Positions 33,166 to 43,314 of a stretch of DNA of 64,000 nt are shown here, one piece after another. The number at the start of each line of letters is the position of its first letter. Within the stretch, counting starts at the first letter, position 1. A program made the translations under genes and the position numbers. The stretch spans positions 1,833,001 to 1,897,000 of the forward strand of contig NZ_OX031157.1 of NCBI RefSeq assembly GCF_943736995.1. The letters run 5' to 3'. The stretch is from Sporosarcina sp. Marseille-Q4943 (lineage in GTDB: Bacteria; Bacillota; Bacilli; Bacillales_A; Planococcaceae). The notes under the pieces were generated by a model. That model did no database searches. It was not told the origin of the DNA and saw only the letters and a program-made list of their open reading frames with translations.

Positions 33166-34985
33166 TCACCTTCCTCTTGTTGTTCAAAGGGCAGCGTAAA
33201 GAAAATCGTCGTGCCTTTCCCTTCTTCACTTTCCGCCCATATTTCGCCGCCATGTGCAATGATCATTTCCTTGGCGATGGCAAGTCCAAGACCCGTTCCG
33301 CCCATCGCCCTTGATCTCGCGCGGTCCGCTCTGTAGAACCTGTCGAAAATGCGGTTCACATTCGCTTGCGGGATGCCCATGCCGTCGTCGGAAATCATCA
33401 CTTTTATGAACGTTCCAGACGTCGTTACCCCAAAGCGGACATCTCCGCCATCCGGGGAATATTTAAGCGCATTCGAAATGATATTGTCGATTACCTGTGT
33501 CATCTTATCGGTGTCAATTTCGACGAATAGATCCTCGGAAGGTAACAATCGCTTGAAGTGAACGTTCTGTGACTTCGAGAATTCGAACCGCTCAATGATT
33601 GAGTTGAAGAAATGGTTGAATTCTACCCATTCGGTATTCAACTCATATTCTTTGCTATCCATCCTGGAAAGCTTCAATAAGTCATTCACAAGCCGGATCA
33701 TCCGCTCCGTCTCCGTCTGCGTCACGCGAAGGAAGGAAGGGGCAATCTCCTCGTTCTTCCATGCACCTTCCGCCAATGCGTCCAAATAGCTGCGCATTGT
33801 CGTGAGCGGGGTACGAAGCTCGTGAGAAACGTTGGAAACGAATTCTCGCCTCTCCATGTCAATCTTCTCCTGTTCGGTATTGTCATGAAGGACGACAATG
33901 AGACCGTTCACGAAGCCCGTCTCCCGCTGCGTCACCGAAAAGGTCGCCCGTAGGATGTAAGGGACCTTCTCCGTACTGAAGTCGAGCGCGATTGAATCCT
34001 TCACTTGAATCAGGTCTTCAAACGTATATTCCTGCTCCAAGCCTAAGATGCTTGCAATCGGGCGGTTCAATACAAGATCGCGTGTCATCCGCAGCATCAT
34101 GAGCGCAGAGTCATTGATTAGGCTCACCCTGCCTTTACGGTCCGTAGATATGACGCCATCCGTCATGTTTTCAAGAACCGAGGCGAGCTTTCTTTGCTCA
34201 CTTTCCGTCGTTGACTGCGACTCTTGCAGCTGATTCGTCAAATGGTTGAAAGCGATTGCCAGCTGGCCCATTTCATCATTCCCGTATACGTGGACCTTCC
34301 TTGAGAAGTTCCCTTGCGCCATCGCTTGTGCCTGACGCCTCATATCCGAAATCGGCCTCGTAAAAGTCCTGGCGATGAAGATGCCGATAATAATTGTGAT
34401 TGTTAACGAGACCGCCACTCCACCCGCAAGAATTTGGTTGATTTCATTGATCTGCTTGAATACTTTTTCGATATTTGCTGTCACATATAAAGTGCCAACG
34501 ACTTCCAAATTATTATTCTTAATAGGCGTCACAAGCACCATGACACGTTCTCGTTTCGTCGGGTCATAGTTAATATTCTCGTAGACCGTTTCGGATGAGA
34601 TCGATCTTCTCACACTGTCTTCCATTGATCGCTGGCCGACCAATGATTGATTGCCCAATTCGGAAGTTGCCAATATACGATACTTTGCATCGATGACCCT
34701 TATTTCATTTATATCTTCCGAATTAAAGCCCGAAAGGACGTTCCATAAGCTCTGTTCGAGCGGCGGATCGTCCGTAGTTGACCGGTCTTTTATCATTTCT
34801 TCACGGACGCTGAATTCAACAAGATTCATCCTGTCTCTGACGGATGTCGTGAAGTTATCTTTTAACGTCTGTTCAAGCTCCCTTGCAAAATAAAGCCCGA
34901 TAATCTGCATCGCTACAAGGATGAGCATAATGTAGATGAGCACGAATTTTACATGGATAGACCGAAAAAACCCGACTTTCTGCAT
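33156..34985 (-). CDS. walK: essential cell-wall sensor histidine kinase WalK
   Basis: 609 aa, the family length. Two membrane helices (about 10-30 and 183-203) flank an extracytoplasmic Cache/PAS-like domain. HAMP, an intracellular PAS domain, HisKA (VSNVSHELRTPLTTMRSY) and HATPase (NALKYSPDGG, DDGMGIP, GGTGLGLAIAKE) follow. It senses cell-wall precursors or crosslinks and phosphorylates WalR, controlling autolysins. Five bp separate it from walR. Confidence 0.97.
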   Translation of the reverse strand: MQKVGFFRSIHVKFVLIYIMLILVAMQIIGLYFARELEQTLKDNFTTSVRDRMNLVEFSVREEMIKDRSTTDDPPLEQSLWNVLSGFNSEDINEIRVIDAKYRILATSELGNQSLVGQRSMEDSVRRSISSETVYENINYDPTKRERVMVLVTPIKNNNLEVVGTLYVTANIEKVFKQINEINQILAGGVAVSLTITIIIGIFIARTFTRPISDMRRQAQAMAQGNFSRKVHVYGNDEMGQLAIAFNHLTNQLQESQSTTESEQRKLASVLENMTDGVISTDRKGRVSLINDSALMMLRMTRDLVLNRPIASILGLEQEYTFEDLIQVKDSIALDFSTEKVPYILRATFSVTQRETGFVNGLIVVLHDNTEQEKIDMERREFVSNVSHELRTPLTTMRSYLDALAEGAWKNEEIAPSFLRVTQTETERMIRLVNDLLKLSRMDSKEYELNTEWVEFNHFFNSIIERFEFSKSQNVHFKRLLPSEDLFVEIDTDKMTQVIDNIISNALKYSPDGGDVRFGVTTSGTFIKVMISDDGMGIPQANVNRIFDRFYRADRARSRAMGGTGLGLAIAKEMIIAHGGEIWAESEEGKGTTIFFTLPFEQQEEGEWD

Positions 34986-34990
34986 TTTCC

Positions 34991-35704
34991 TTACTCCTGT
35001 TCCGGATCACGCAAATAGTAACCGACTCCACGTCTTGTTACAATCCACGTCGGATGGCTCGGAGTGTCCTCGATCTTTTCGCGCAGACGGCGTATCGTTA
35101 CGTCGACTGTCCGTACATCCCCAAAATAATCATAGCCCCATACCGTCTGCAACAAATGCTCTCTCGTCATTACTTGGCCGATATGTTTCGCCAAATAATG
35201 AAGCAATTCAAACTCGCGGTGCGTCAGTTCAATCGATTCTCCACGCTTTTGGACTAAATAGGCATCCGGTTGGATGACGAGGCTTCCGACTGTAATTTCA
35301 TTTGTCGCCTCATCCTGCTCCTCCGACAACGTCTTCGAATGCCTGCGCAAGTTCGCTTTCACCCTTGCAATCAATTCGCGCGTGCCAAATGGTTTCGTCA
35401 CATAATCATCCGCGCCTAATTCCAACCCTAGCACTTTATCAATTTCCGAGTCCTTCGCTGTAAGCATGATGATTGGGAAATCATATTTCTTCCTGACTTC
35501 CCTGCATACTTCCATGCCATCACGCTTCGGAAGCATTATATCGAGCAACATGATATCCGGCTGCACTTCTTCCACCTTCTCAAGCGCCTCTTCTCCGTCA
35601 TAAGCGCAATAGACAGTAAAGCCTTCCTTCTTCAAATTGAACTCTAATATGTCAGCTATCGGTTTTTCATCATCTACGACTAAAATCGTTTTATTTTGCA
35701 TCAT
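34991..35704 (-). CDS. walR: essential response regulator WalR
   Basis: 237 aa, OmpR family. Receiver domain with [10 protein letters not shown], phospho-Asp in [13 protein letters not shown] and Lys in YVTKPFG; winged-helix DNA-binding domain with [15 protein letters not shown]. First gene of walRKHIJ. It controls peptidoglycan hydrolase genes. Confidence 0.98.
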   Translation of the reverse strand: MMQNKTILVVDDEKPIADILEFNLKKEGFTVYCAYDGEEALEKVEEVQPDIMLLDIMLPKRDGMEVCREVRKKYDFPIIMLTAKDSEIDKVLGLELGADDYVTKPFGTRELIARVKANLRRHSKTLSEEQDEATNEITVGSLVIQPDAYLVQKRGESIELTHREFELLHYLAKHIGQVMTREHLLQTVWGYDYFGDVRTVDVTIRRLREKIEDTPSHPTWIVTRRGVGYYLRDPEQE

Positions 35705-35803
35705 TCATTCCCTTTCCCGCCAATTTGGCGCCTTACTTATTATCTTTTACATTCATAGTCCGTGCTTAGCTTGCAACTTGCCTTATTCGATTGTACGGCC
35801 TTT

Positions 35804-35809
35804 ATTATA
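35804..35809 (-). promoter_or_regulatory. -10 element upstream of walR
   Basis: TATAAT on the minus strand, 100 bp before walR. No good -35 hexamer is visible at 17 bp. Position makes it the likely wal operon promoter. Confidence 0.4.
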
Positions 35810-35866
35810 CATTCTATTTCTTTAGCAAAAAACCTTCCAATCCAGACCTATACAAAATTAGAAAAA

Positions 35867-35895
35867 GAGACGGCAACAGAATACTGTAGCGTCTC
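35867..35895 (-). terminator. terminator of the M23 peptidase gene
   Basis: On the minus strand GAGACG...CGTCTC with inner ACAG/CTGT pairing, followed by TTTTTC. It lies 14 bp past the stop and keeps this gene apart from the wal operon. Confidence 0.8.
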
Positions 35896-35908
35896 CATTC
35901 CTTACTCT

Positions 35909-37372
35909 TTATCTTAACACACTCAACGGATTGATATTGGAACCGTTCTTATATACTTCAAAATGAAGGTGCATGCCTGTAGAGCGTCCTGTGGAGCCCA
36001 TGACACCTATCTTCGCTCCTTGAGGAACTGTTTGCCCCTCTTTGACATCGATGGATGCCAGATGGGCGTATAACGTCTTATACCCATTGTTATGCGTTAT
36101 GACGACTCGATTTCCGTATGTTCCATGGTACCCGGCATCCGTCACGACTCCATTGTCAGAAGCGAAAATCGACCTGGATGATGGACGTGCAATGTCAATG
36201 CCTTGGTGTACCCGGCCCCATCGTTTCCCCATTTTACTCGAAATGTATCCACCGTCTGCCGGCCACTTGAAGTTGCCTGTCCCACGTGAAGGGATTACCT
36301 TCGTTCCGACGACCGTCACTTCATGAACCGGCTCTTCCAGTACATGTTCCTCCGCTACAGATTTACCGATCACTTTCCCGTTCTTTTTGCGGATCAAATG
36401 CGTGACCGATTTCTTGCCATCTGTTCCTTTTTGTTTAATTCTCTTTTCACCTTTGAATTCTGATTCGTCTTTTTCGGTCAGTTTCTTGAACTGGATCGGG
36501 GCAATCTCTTTTGATTCATAGTGAGCTTCAACTTCTATGTAGGGCTCGAGGGCTGTGACGTTCAGCTCTTGGCCTATTTGAAGAACTGCATCCTCTGTAA
36601 TCCCCGGATTGATTTCCATCAGTTTCACTGTCGACATATTGTGTGCACTGGCGACTTTCCCTAATACGTCCCCTTGCTGGATAACGTATTTCTTCTCTTC
36701 CAATGTGCCTTTATTCAACAAGGTGATTGCTTCTTCCACGCTTCGGACCTCTTCAGGTGCCGTTTGTCCCTCGGCCGCCTGGATGTCAGCGCTGAATTGA
36801 ATATCAGCAAGTCTAGTTTCATTTTCCTTTAACGGTGGTAAAGGTTCAGTAGTTTGTTGGCGGGCTTCGAATTCTGCAAGCTCCTGCTCGGTGACTGTTT
36901 GCAGTGTAATCTCTTGGATCACTTTTTCAAAATCGGCCATATCTTTGACGTAGAGTGCTGTCTCTTCATCAATTTGGACACCGATCGCTTCCGCCTCCAC
37001 GGTTAGCAAGCCTTGAAGTTTTCCAAGGACCTTTTCATCGTCTGTTCCGATTGAAAACACCCTTTCCGGCACGACAGACAACTCAGTCCCGATTGTCAAT
37101 GGGAGATCTTCGTATTCGGAGGCCGCTTTCTTCAATTCTTCTTGTTTAAGCTGTTCGATCTTTTTTTCATCGGATAGCATCCCGACATATTCACTGTCCG
37201 AGTAGACATGGTAGATTGTATGGATTGAGGAGTCTTCCACTTTTTCTAGTGAAAAACCGGAGCTCATGCCGATACCTGCAAAGAATACCGTAATGATGCC
37301 GACCTTTTTAACTTTTTTATATAGGGTACTTCTATTCTGTTCTTTCGTGGTTTTTTGTTTCTTGCAAAACAT
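35909..37372 (-). CDS. LysM-G5-M23 peptidoglycan endopeptidase
   Basis: 487 aa. An N-terminal basic region and membrane/signal segment (VGIITVFFAGIGMSSGFSL) is followed by a helical region. Next come a LysM domain (YVIQQGDVLGKVASAHNMS, about 230-275), a G5-like domain (about 285-350) and a C-terminal M23 lysostaphin-type peptidase domain. Zinc/catalytic motifs are intact: HQGIDIA, TLYAHL and HLHFEVY. An exported wall-bound DD-endopeptidase; family members in this position (YycP/YycO region) are often WalR-regulated, which is not shown here. Confidence 0.92.
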   Translation of the reverse strand: MFCKKQKTTKEQNRSTLYKKVKKVGIITVFFAGIGMSSGFSLEKVEDSSIHTIYHVYSDSEYVGMLSDEKKIEQLKQEELKKAASEYEDLPLTIGTELSVVPERVFSIGTDDEKVLGKLQGLLTVEAEAIGVQIDEETALYVKDMADFEKVIQEITLQTVTEQELAEFEARQQTTEPLPPLKENETRLADIQFSADIQAAEGQTAPEEVRSVEEAITLLNKGTLEEKKYVIQQGDVLGKVASAHNMSTVKLMEINPGITEDAVLQIGQELNVTALEPYIEVEAHYESKEIAPIQFKKLTEKDESEFKGEKRIKQKGTDGKKSVTHLIRKKNGKVIGKSVAEEHVLEEPVHEVTVVGTKVIPSRGTGNFKWPADGGYISSKMGKRWGRVHQGIDIARPSSRSIFASDNGVVTDAGYHGTYGNRVVITHNNGYKTLYAHLASIDVKEGQTVPQGAKIGVMGSTGRSTGMHLHFEVYKNGSNINPLSVLR

Positions 37373-37614
37373 CGTTTAATACTCCTTCCGACTGGCAACT
37401 GCTACAAGAGGCCTATCATACTGAAAGATTTTTCACGCCCCTTCAATTTATCATATCAACTAACTTGCTTGTTATTTTACGGCCATTTGTAATGAACTTG
37501 TAGTATTGCAACCAATTATTCCTTATTAAATTCCATATGTTAGTTATAAATGAGGGGAATTCCAGCGGGGAAAATAGTCTTACATTCTTGAGATTGCACC
37601 GGATTTGCGTTTCA

Positions 37615-37717
37615 GTCGGACGCTTTCCGCGGGCACGGCTTCAATCTCCTCGGCTTTGCCTGCGGGGCTTTCAGCTCGTGCTGTTCCCGCAGGAGTCGCC
37701 GCCTTCCACTCCAATCC
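37615..37717 (+). repeat. dispersed palindromic repeat, copy D (short form)
   Basis: GTCGGACGCTTTCCGCGGGC at the left; CCCGCAGGAGTCGCCGCCTT and CCACTCCAATCC at the right. The interior (AATCTCCTCGGCTTTGCC) is short and nearly the same as copy E. It lies between the dnaB terminator and the M23 gene. Confidence 0.85.
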
Positions 37718-37730
37718 TAAGACAATAAAA

Positions 37731-37766
37731 GAAGCGAATGGGGAAAACTGAAAACCCATTCGCTTC
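37731..37766 (-). terminator. terminator of the gdpP-rplI-dnaB unit
   Basis: GAAGCGAATGGG / CCCATTCGCTTC, a perfect 12-bp stem, followed on the minus strand by TTTTATT. It begins 11 bp past the dnaB stop. Confidence 0.9.
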
Positions 37767-37776
37767 TCTTTTTGAA

Positions 37777-39135
37777 TTATTGATAGGACGGGGCTTCGTG
37801 TTGGCTCCAGTCGATGTTGAGGAACTTATTGAACTCCTTGGCGAAAGCTAGAGTGACGGTACCGGTTGGGCCGTTCCGCTGCTTCGCTATGATGATTTCA
37901 ATCATATTCTGATTCTCTGTTTCTTTATCATAGTAATCTTCCCGATAAAGGAAAGAAACGATATCCGCATCTTGCTCGATACTTCCCGATTCCCTCAAGT
38001 CGGACATCATCGGCCGCTTGTCTTGACGCTGCTCTACGCCACGGGAAAGCTGGGAGAGTGCGATGACCGGGATCTTCAATTCCCGGGCAAGCGCTTTTAA
38101 GGAACGGGATATTTCGGAAACTTCCTGCTGACGGTTCTCGCCGGAACGGCCGCTTCCCATGATAAGCTGCAAATAATCGATCATAATCATGCCTAAACCA
38201 TGCTCTTGCTGAAGTCGTCGGCACTTGGAGCGGATTTCGTTAATCCGGATGCCCGGGGAGTCGTCAATGAAGATTCCGGCGTTGGACAGGCTTCCCATCG
38301 CCATCGTCAATTTCCGCCAATCCTCTGCTTCCAAGTTCCCTGTACGCATCACTTGCGCGTCAATATTTCCTTCCGCACAAAGCATACGCATGACGAGTTG
38401 TTCCGCACCCATCTCCAAACTAAAAATCGCAACGTTTTCATCTGTCTTCGTCGCCACGTTTTGGGCGACGTTCAAGGCAAACGCCGTTTTACCGACGGAA
38501 GGACGGGCGGCAACGATGATCAGGTCATTCCGCTGAAAGCCGGCCGTTATCTTGTCAAGGTCTCGGAACCCGGTCGGAATGCCAGTCACTTCGCCTTTTC
38601 TCGTATGAAGAAGTTCGATATTGTCGTATGTTTCCACAAGGACATCTTTAATGTGCTTGAAATCTCCGGCATTTTTCCGGTTGGAAACTTCCATGATCCT
38701 TTTTTCAGCTTCGGAAAGGACTGCTTCAACTTCATCCTCTTTTGTGAAACCTTCCTCGACGATATTGGTCGCCACTCGGATGAGCCGTCTCAGAATGGAT
38801 TTCTCTTCGACAATCTTGGCATAATACTCAATATTCGCCGCCGTCGGTACGGCATTTGCAATTTCGGTCAAATATGAAATGCCACCGACATCTTCTAATT
38901 CCTTTTTGGCGGAAAGCTCTTCGGTAACCGTGACGACGTCAATCGCTTGTCCTTTGTCGCTCAGGATTAGCATCGTGTCAAAGATCTTCTCGTGCGCCGT
39001 TTTGTAAAAGTCATCCGGGCGAAGAATTTCCGAAGCCGTAATCAGCGCTTCCGGTTGCAGGAAGACTGCACCAATGACGGATTGCTCAGCTTCGTTGTTA
39101 TGCGGGGGAACGCGATCATACATCTGGTCCATCAT
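37777..39135 (-). CDS. dnaB: replicative DNA helicase (DnaB; DnaC in B. subtilis)
   Basis: 452 aa, RecA-type hexameric helicase. N-terminal helical domain (RVPPHNNEAEQSVIGAVFLQ), linker, then an ATPase domain with Walker A ARPSVGKTAFALN, Walker B MIMIDYLQL and the arginine-finger region. It unwinds DNA at the replication fork. GGGAGCG precedes the ATG. It follows rplI by 12 nt. Confidence 0.97.
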   Translation of the reverse strand: MMDQMYDRVPPHNNEAEQSVIGAVFLQPEALITASEILRPDDFYKTAHEKIFDTMLILSDKGQAIDVVTVTEELSAKKELEDVGGISYLTEIANAVPTAANIEYYAKIVEEKSILRRLIRVATNIVEEGFTKEDEVEAVLSEAEKRIMEVSNRKNAGDFKHIKDVLVETYDNIELLHTRKGEVTGIPTGFRDLDKITAGFQRNDLIIVAARPSVGKTAFALNVAQNVATKTDENVAIFSLEMGAEQLVMRMLCAEGNIDAQVMRTGNLEAEDWRKLTMAMGSLSNAGIFIDDSPGIRINEIRSKCRRLQQEHGLGMIMIDYLQLIMGSGRSGENRQQEVSEISRSLKALARELKIPVIALSQLSRGVEQRQDKRPMMSDLRESGSIEQDADIVSFLYREDYYDKETENQNMIEIIIAKQRNGPTGTVTLAFAKEFNKFLNIDWSQHEAPSYQ

Positions 39136-39147
39136 TATCGCTCCCTA

Positions 39148-39594
39148 TCATTCTTCGGTTACATGGACTTTAAGCGTAGCGGTAACTTCCGGGTGCAGTT
39201 TGATCGGCACATTTGTATAGCCGAGAGCCCGTATTGCATCAGGCAGTTCCATCTTACGGCGATCCACTTTGATTTTATGATTTTTCTCGAGAGCGTCAGC
39301 AATTTGCTTCGTTGTGATCGAACCGAAGAGGCGTCCACCTTCTCCGGATTTCGCTTTCATTTCCACAGTCGTCTCATCGATGAGTTCTTTCAGCTTCTTT
39401 GCTTCAGCCAGTTCCGCCGCCGCGTCTTTCTCGGCACGCTTCTTCTGACCTTCAAGCTGGCTTAAGTTTGCAGGTGTAGCTTCAATGGCCAATTTGTTTT
39501 TCAACAGGTAGTTTTGCGCATAGCCGACAGATACTTCTTTCACTTCGCCTTTTTTACCTTTGCCTTTAACATCTTTCAAAAAAATAACTTTCAT
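39148..39594 (-). CDS. rplI: 50S ribosomal protein L9
   Basis: 148 aa. Canonical start [19 protein letters not shown], so the second ATG (39594) is used rather than the one two codons earlier, which overlaps the gdpP stop. The N-terminal rRNA-binding domain, long central helix and C-terminal domain ([15 protein letters not shown]) are intact. Confidence 0.97.
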   Translation of the reverse strand: MKVIFLKDVKGKGKKGEVKEVSVGYAQNYLLKNKLAIEATPANLSQLEGQKKRAEKDAAAELAEAKKLKELIDETTVEMKAKSGEGGRLFGSITTKQIADALEKNHKIKVDRRKMELPDAIRALGYTNVPIKLHPEVTATLKVHVTEE

Positions 39595-39596
39595 AA

Positions 39597-41564
39597 TCAT
39601 TTTCCCCCTTCATTTTTATCTTCTATAGCGGATTTCAATAAATGCTCCGCTTCTTCTATCGTTTCCACTTCAAGCTGGCAGGCGGCATTCGTCAAATGCC
39701 CACCACCGCCAAGCTCCTCCATGACGAGCTGTACATTAAGCTCTCCAAGGGATCTTGCACTGATGCCGATTTTCCCGTCCGAGCGGGAAGCGATGACGAA
39801 CGAGGCGATGACCCCTTGCATCGTCAGGAGAATATCTGCTGTCTGTGCAATCAGAACTGAACTATAGACGGTGCCTTCCTCCCCTTTTGCAATCGCGATG
39901 CCAGAAGAAGTAAGCTCCACCGTTTCGATCAGTTTGGACCGCTGAATATATGTCCCGATATCTTCCTTCAGCAATCGCTGTACAAGCACTGTGTCGGCGC
40001 CGTTTGTCCGTAAATAGGAAGCCGCCTCGAAGGTTCTTGATCCCGTCCTCAGCGTAAAGCTTTTCGTATCGACGACAATCCCTGCGAGCAACGCAGTTGA
40101 TTCGAGCATCGTCAGCTTTTCATGCTTCGGCTGATATTCCACAAGCTCTGTCACAAGCTCGGCTGTCGATGAAGCATACGGTTCCATATAGACGAGCATC
40201 GTATTATTAATAAATTCCTCGCCTCGTCGATGATGGTCGATGACAACGACCTTTTCGGCCTTATCGATCAATCGCTCATCGATGACCATACTCGGTTTAT
40301 GCGTATCGACGATGACAAGAAGGGATCTCTCTGTCAGCATCGATAACGCGGTTTCCGGATCGATAAATTGGGCAAACAACTCTTCGTCTTTTTTAATTTC
40401 TTCCATCAGGCGGGTCACGCTGCCATCGAGCTCGTCAAAGTTGAGGACAACATGGCCTTCCACGTTATTCATTCTAGCCATCTTCCGAACCCCGATGGAT
40501 GCTCCAATTGCGTCCATGTCGGGCATTTTGTGGCCCATGATAACCACTTTATCGCTGCCTTGGATCAAATCGCGTAAAGCGTGTGAAATGACCCTGGCAC
40601 GGACACGGGTCCTCTTTTCCACCGGATTTGTCTTGCCTCCGAAAAATTTGAGTTTGCCATCCTTATGCTTAATGGCGACCTGATCGCCTCCGCGACCGAG
40701 TACGAGATCCAGACTGGATTGTGCGAGCTCTCCAAGCTCTGTCAGCGAGGCGGAGCCGGTTCCGACACCGATGCTAAGCGTCAAGCTTGCATTGTGCTTA
40801 GCGGTCTTTTCCCGTATATCATCTAATATCGAAAACTTCGCCGTTTCCAACTTGGACAGGATCGCTTCATTGAAAACCGCTAAAAAACGATCAGATGCAA
40901 TCCTTTTTACAAAGATGCCGTTATCCAATGCCCACTGATTCACTAGTGATGTGACAAGCGAGTTGAGATTGCTCCTCGTCTGGTCGTCCATCGTCTGGGC
41001 AAGCTCGTCGTAGTTGTCGATAAGCATGACTCCGAGCACTGTCCGGTCTTGATAATAGAGAGATTCGATCTCCACTTTTTCAGTGATGTCGAATAAATAG
41101 ATCAGTTTTTCCTCAGCCCTGTAAATGACTTGATATGTTGAAACACCGACCTTCAATGTCGTTTTCTGTCCTTCATTTTTAATAACGGATTGAAATGCTT
41201 CGGATAGCTGGAACAATTCCTCCCCAATAAGCGTCTCTTTATCAAAGATATTGACGGCATACGGGTTCGCCCATTCGATAATCTGTTTTTCATTAAAAAG
41301 GATAATGGCGATCGGCAGCTCGAGCAGCGCCTCTTCCCCAACCTTTTTCATGCGATAGGAGAGAGATTCGATATGCTTTTCCGTCTCGACATACGTCTGC
41401 TCTTCAAGCTTCCAGGCGATGCCTGCTGCTATCGTGAAAGGGATCGTAAATAAAAGGCCCTCCCAGAAATTCGATAGGAATAAAAGGACGGCCGCTATCA
41501 ATCCAAGGAGAGATATGACAGTCAGTGGGTATCGGATAGCTCTTCTTCTAAAAATTGACCTCAT
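39597..41564 (-). CDS. gdpP: cyclic-di-AMP phosphodiesterase GdpP
   Basis: 655 aa. Two N-terminal membrane helices (about 12-55), a degenerate PAS domain, a degenerate GGDEF domain (about 170-300) and a DHH-DHHA1 phosphodiesterase domain (about 340-650). Catalytic motifs are present: [28 protein letters not shown] and the GGGGH near the end. It hydrolyses c-di-AMP to pApA, affecting wall and potassium homeostasis. It ends inside the rplI ribosome-binding region and is coupled to rplI. Confidence 0.97.
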   Translation of the reverse strand: MRSIFRRRAIRYPLTVISLLGLIAAVLLFLSNFWEGLLFTIPFTIAAGIAWKLEEQTYVETEKHIESLSYRMKKVGEEALLELPIAIILFNEKQIIEWANPYAVNIFDKETLIGEELFQLSEAFQSVIKNEGQKTTLKVGVSTYQVIYRAEEKLIYLFDITEKVEIESLYYQDRTVLGVMLIDNYDELAQTMDDQTRSNLNSLVTSLVNQWALDNGIFVKRIASDRFLAVFNEAILSKLETAKFSILDDIREKTAKHNASLTLSIGVGTGSASLTELGELAQSSLDLVLGRGGDQVAIKHKDGKLKFFGGKTNPVEKRTRVRARVISHALRDLIQGSDKVVIMGHKMPDMDAIGASIGVRKMARMNNVEGHVVLNFDELDGSVTRLMEEIKKDEELFAQFIDPETALSMLTERSLLVIVDTHKPSMVIDERLIDKAEKVVVIDHHRRGEEFINNTMLVYMEPYASSTAELVTELVEYQPKHEKLTMLESTALLAGIVVDTKSFTLRTGSRTFEAASYLRTNGADTVLVQRLLKEDIGTYIQRSKLIETVELTSSGIAIAKGEEGTVYSSVLIAQTADILLTMQGVIASFVIASRSDGKIGISARSLGELNVQLVMEELGGGGHLTNAACQLEVETIEEAEHLLKSAIEDKNEGGK

Positions 41565-41576
41565 TGTCTCATCCCC

Positions 41577-42518
41577 TTACTTCAAGTTGTCTTTTCCGAT
41601 CCAAGCACGGATATTCACGCCTATATCAAGTATGCCAAGAAGTGTGGTTATTGGACTGAAAAGCAATGCGAAAATCGTGGAAAGTACCGTGACAATAGCC
41701 GGTACTTTCATTTTGTACATAAAGTAGTGAATCAATGCGAGCCCTTGCAATAGCAAGAGGAATCGTAAAATGATTGTCGCATTTACATATAGCAAGTAAG
41801 CCGAAGACTCCGGTTTCAAGTCCATCATCCATGGAAGTAGAATGATGAGCCCATAGATGAAAATGGTGATGACGGGCAGCCTCATCTCCCGGAATGGTGG
41901 AAACGTAGGCACTTGATGGCCAAGTCGGCGGAGCATCTCGAAATTGGGGATTACCATAATGAACGTAAAACCATATACCGCCAGGATGAACATAGCTGGA
42001 ATTGCAGACCGGTACATAGTGAACGCTTCTTCTACTATCATTTCGTAGTTCCCCGGCAATGCTCCCAAGCTTTCGAGCGACGCCTTGAATTGCGTCTCCG
42101 CCTCTTTCAGCATCGTCATCAGACTATCGATTGCATTGACTTCGAAAACAATCGCGGCTATGAGATAAACCAATGCGCCTGTCACGATGAAGAAGAGTCC
42201 CGTTGCCATGAACGTGTACAGCTTTGATTTGCCCAAAAGCACCGATTCGGCAACGAGGAAGGCGAGCACCCCGAACATCAATGCAAAAGGCATTAACAAA
42301 ATGCCTCCAACGATCAGGGACAGAATACTGCCGCCAATGACAACGAAAATCGTCGAGCTCCTATCGTAGCGCAGCCGATAAAGTATGATTGGCAATGGAA
42401 TGAAAATCATTATGATACTTCCGAGGAAAGGGACATAAGCGGCCCCTGCCAGGAGTATCGTGAACAATGCGAGCATCATCGCACCGTATGTTATTTTTTG
42501 TGATTGGTCCTGCATCAT
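41577..42518 (-). CDS. yybS: DUF2232 membrane protein YybS
   Basis: 313 aa with about eight membrane helices, typical of the YybS family always found upstream of gdpP in Bacillales. It has ECF-transporter S-component-like features at the N-terminus (YGAMMLALFTILLAGAAYVP). Role unknown. It heads the yybS-gdpP-rplI-dnaB operon. Confidence 0.92.
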   Translation of the reverse strand: MMQDQSQKITYGAMMLALFTILLAGAAYVPFLGSIIMIFIPLPIILYRLRYDRSSTIFVVIGGSILSLIVGGILLMPFALMFGVLAFLVAESVLLGKSKLYTFMATGLFFIVTGALVYLIAAIVFEVNAIDSLMTMLKEAETQFKASLESLGALPGNYEMIVEEAFTMYRSAIPAMFILAVYGFTFIMVIPNFEMLRRLGHQVPTFPPFREMRLPVITIFIYGLIILLPWMMDLKPESSAYLLYVNATIILRFLLLLQGLALIHYFMYKMKVPAIVTVLSTIFALLFSPITTLLGILDIGVNIRAWIGKDNLK

Positions 42519-42583
42519 TCAGTTCCTCCGTCCAGTCAATGGACTTAATATTGTCTATCTCCTCAAACAAGTGAGTTCTTATA

Positions 42584-42613
42584 ATTGTATCATGATTACT
42601 GCCGATTAACCAA
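42584..42613 (-). promoter_or_regulatory. candidate promoter of yybS-gdpP-rplI-dnaB
   Basis: On the minus strand TTGGTT, 18-bp spacer, TACAAT, about 66 bp before the yybS start. Confidence 0.45.
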
Positions 42614-42693
42614 AGGGCAGTATGGCCTCTCAGCTTTGGACTTTTTACATACATACCGGTATTTCGATAGCACCGGCAACCTTCCTTAGAGCA

Positions 42694-42813
42694 AATACGC
42701 ATAAATTCTTCTAAACGCGCATAAACGTCTCTAAATACGCATATTTCCCAGGAAACGCTCATAACTGTCCATAAAAACGCATAAATCGATTTATTTACGC
42801 ATAACGAACGTTC
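42694..42813. repeat. six-unit direct repeat with exact 20-bp period
   Basis: The motif ACGCATAAA or a close variant has its central C-ATA junction at 42700, 42720, 42740, 42760, 42780 and 42800, an exact 20-bp step over six units. Unit heads: aatACGCATAAA, aacGCGCATAAA, aatACGCATATT, aacGCTCATAAC, aaaACGCATAAA, tttACGCATAAC. The spacers differ in sequence. It is intergenic, between the yybS promoter and the rpsR terminator; the remaining gap to 42983 shows nothing else. Confidence 0.8.
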
Positions 42814-42983
42814 CTACTCCGATAGGTTTGTTGATTGTCAACGGCATTGGGCGCGAGTTTGTTAGGCTTGGAAACGATAGCCGTTCCGCACCCATAAGAC
42901 ATGCTGTTAGCCAGGAATGTATTTGGATAACCATCGTGACCAATGCATTTGACAACTATTCATGTGTTGTAATCAATTCAAAA

Positions 42984-43024
42984 AACCGCCTTGGGACCGG
43001 GGATGCCGGTATCACAAGGCGGTT
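42984..43024 (-). terminator. terminator of the rpsF-ssb-rpsR operon
   Basis: AACCGCCTTG ... CAAGGCGGTT with an inner ACCGG/CCGGT stem, followed on the minus strand by TTTTTT. It is 13 bp beyond the rpsR stop. Confidence 0.92.
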
Positions 43025-43036
43025 AAAAAAGTATAA

Positions 43037-43273
43037 TTATCTTTCTTCCGAAACGAACGGAAGAAGTGCCATAATACGAGCACGTTTAATAGCAGACGTT
43101 AATTTACGTTGATATTTCGCGCTTGTACCAGTTACACGGCGAGGTAAGATCTTTCCACGTTCAGAAACGAATTTCTTAAGTAGATCAGTATCTTTATAAT
43201 CGATATTTGTAATGTTGTTCGATGTAAAATAGCAGACTTTACGACGTCTGCGACCTCCACGGCGTGGTGCCAT
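43037..43273 (-). CDS. rpsR: 30S ribosomal protein S18
   Basis: 78 aa, full length. Typical core [20 protein letters not shown] and [20 protein letters not shown]. It forms a heterodimer with S6 in the 30S platform. Last gene of rpsF-ssb-rpsR. Confidence 0.98.
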   Translation of the reverse strand: MAPRRGGRRRRKVCYFTSNNITNIDYKDTDLLKKFVSERGKILPRRVTGTSAKYQRKLTSAIKRARIMALLPFVSEER

Positions 43274-43314
43274 ATCGCTTTCCCTCCTTACTTTACGTTA
43301 CCGACAATCATTCA

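Noticed and set aside
42743..42756. ATTTCCCAGGAAAC inside the periodic array as a Noc binding site
   Set aside because: Twelve of 14 positions match ATTTCCCGGGAAAT but the centre differs; a single imperfect site is weak evidence.
42694..42813. The 20-bp periodic array as a CRISPR array
   Set aside because: Repeat units are only about 9 bp, imperfect, spacers are about 11 bp, and no cas gene is near.
42361..43112. Open frames in the yybS-rpsR gap
   Set aside because: They cross the periodic array, the terminator or the yybS start, and have no ribosome binding site or recognisable sequence.
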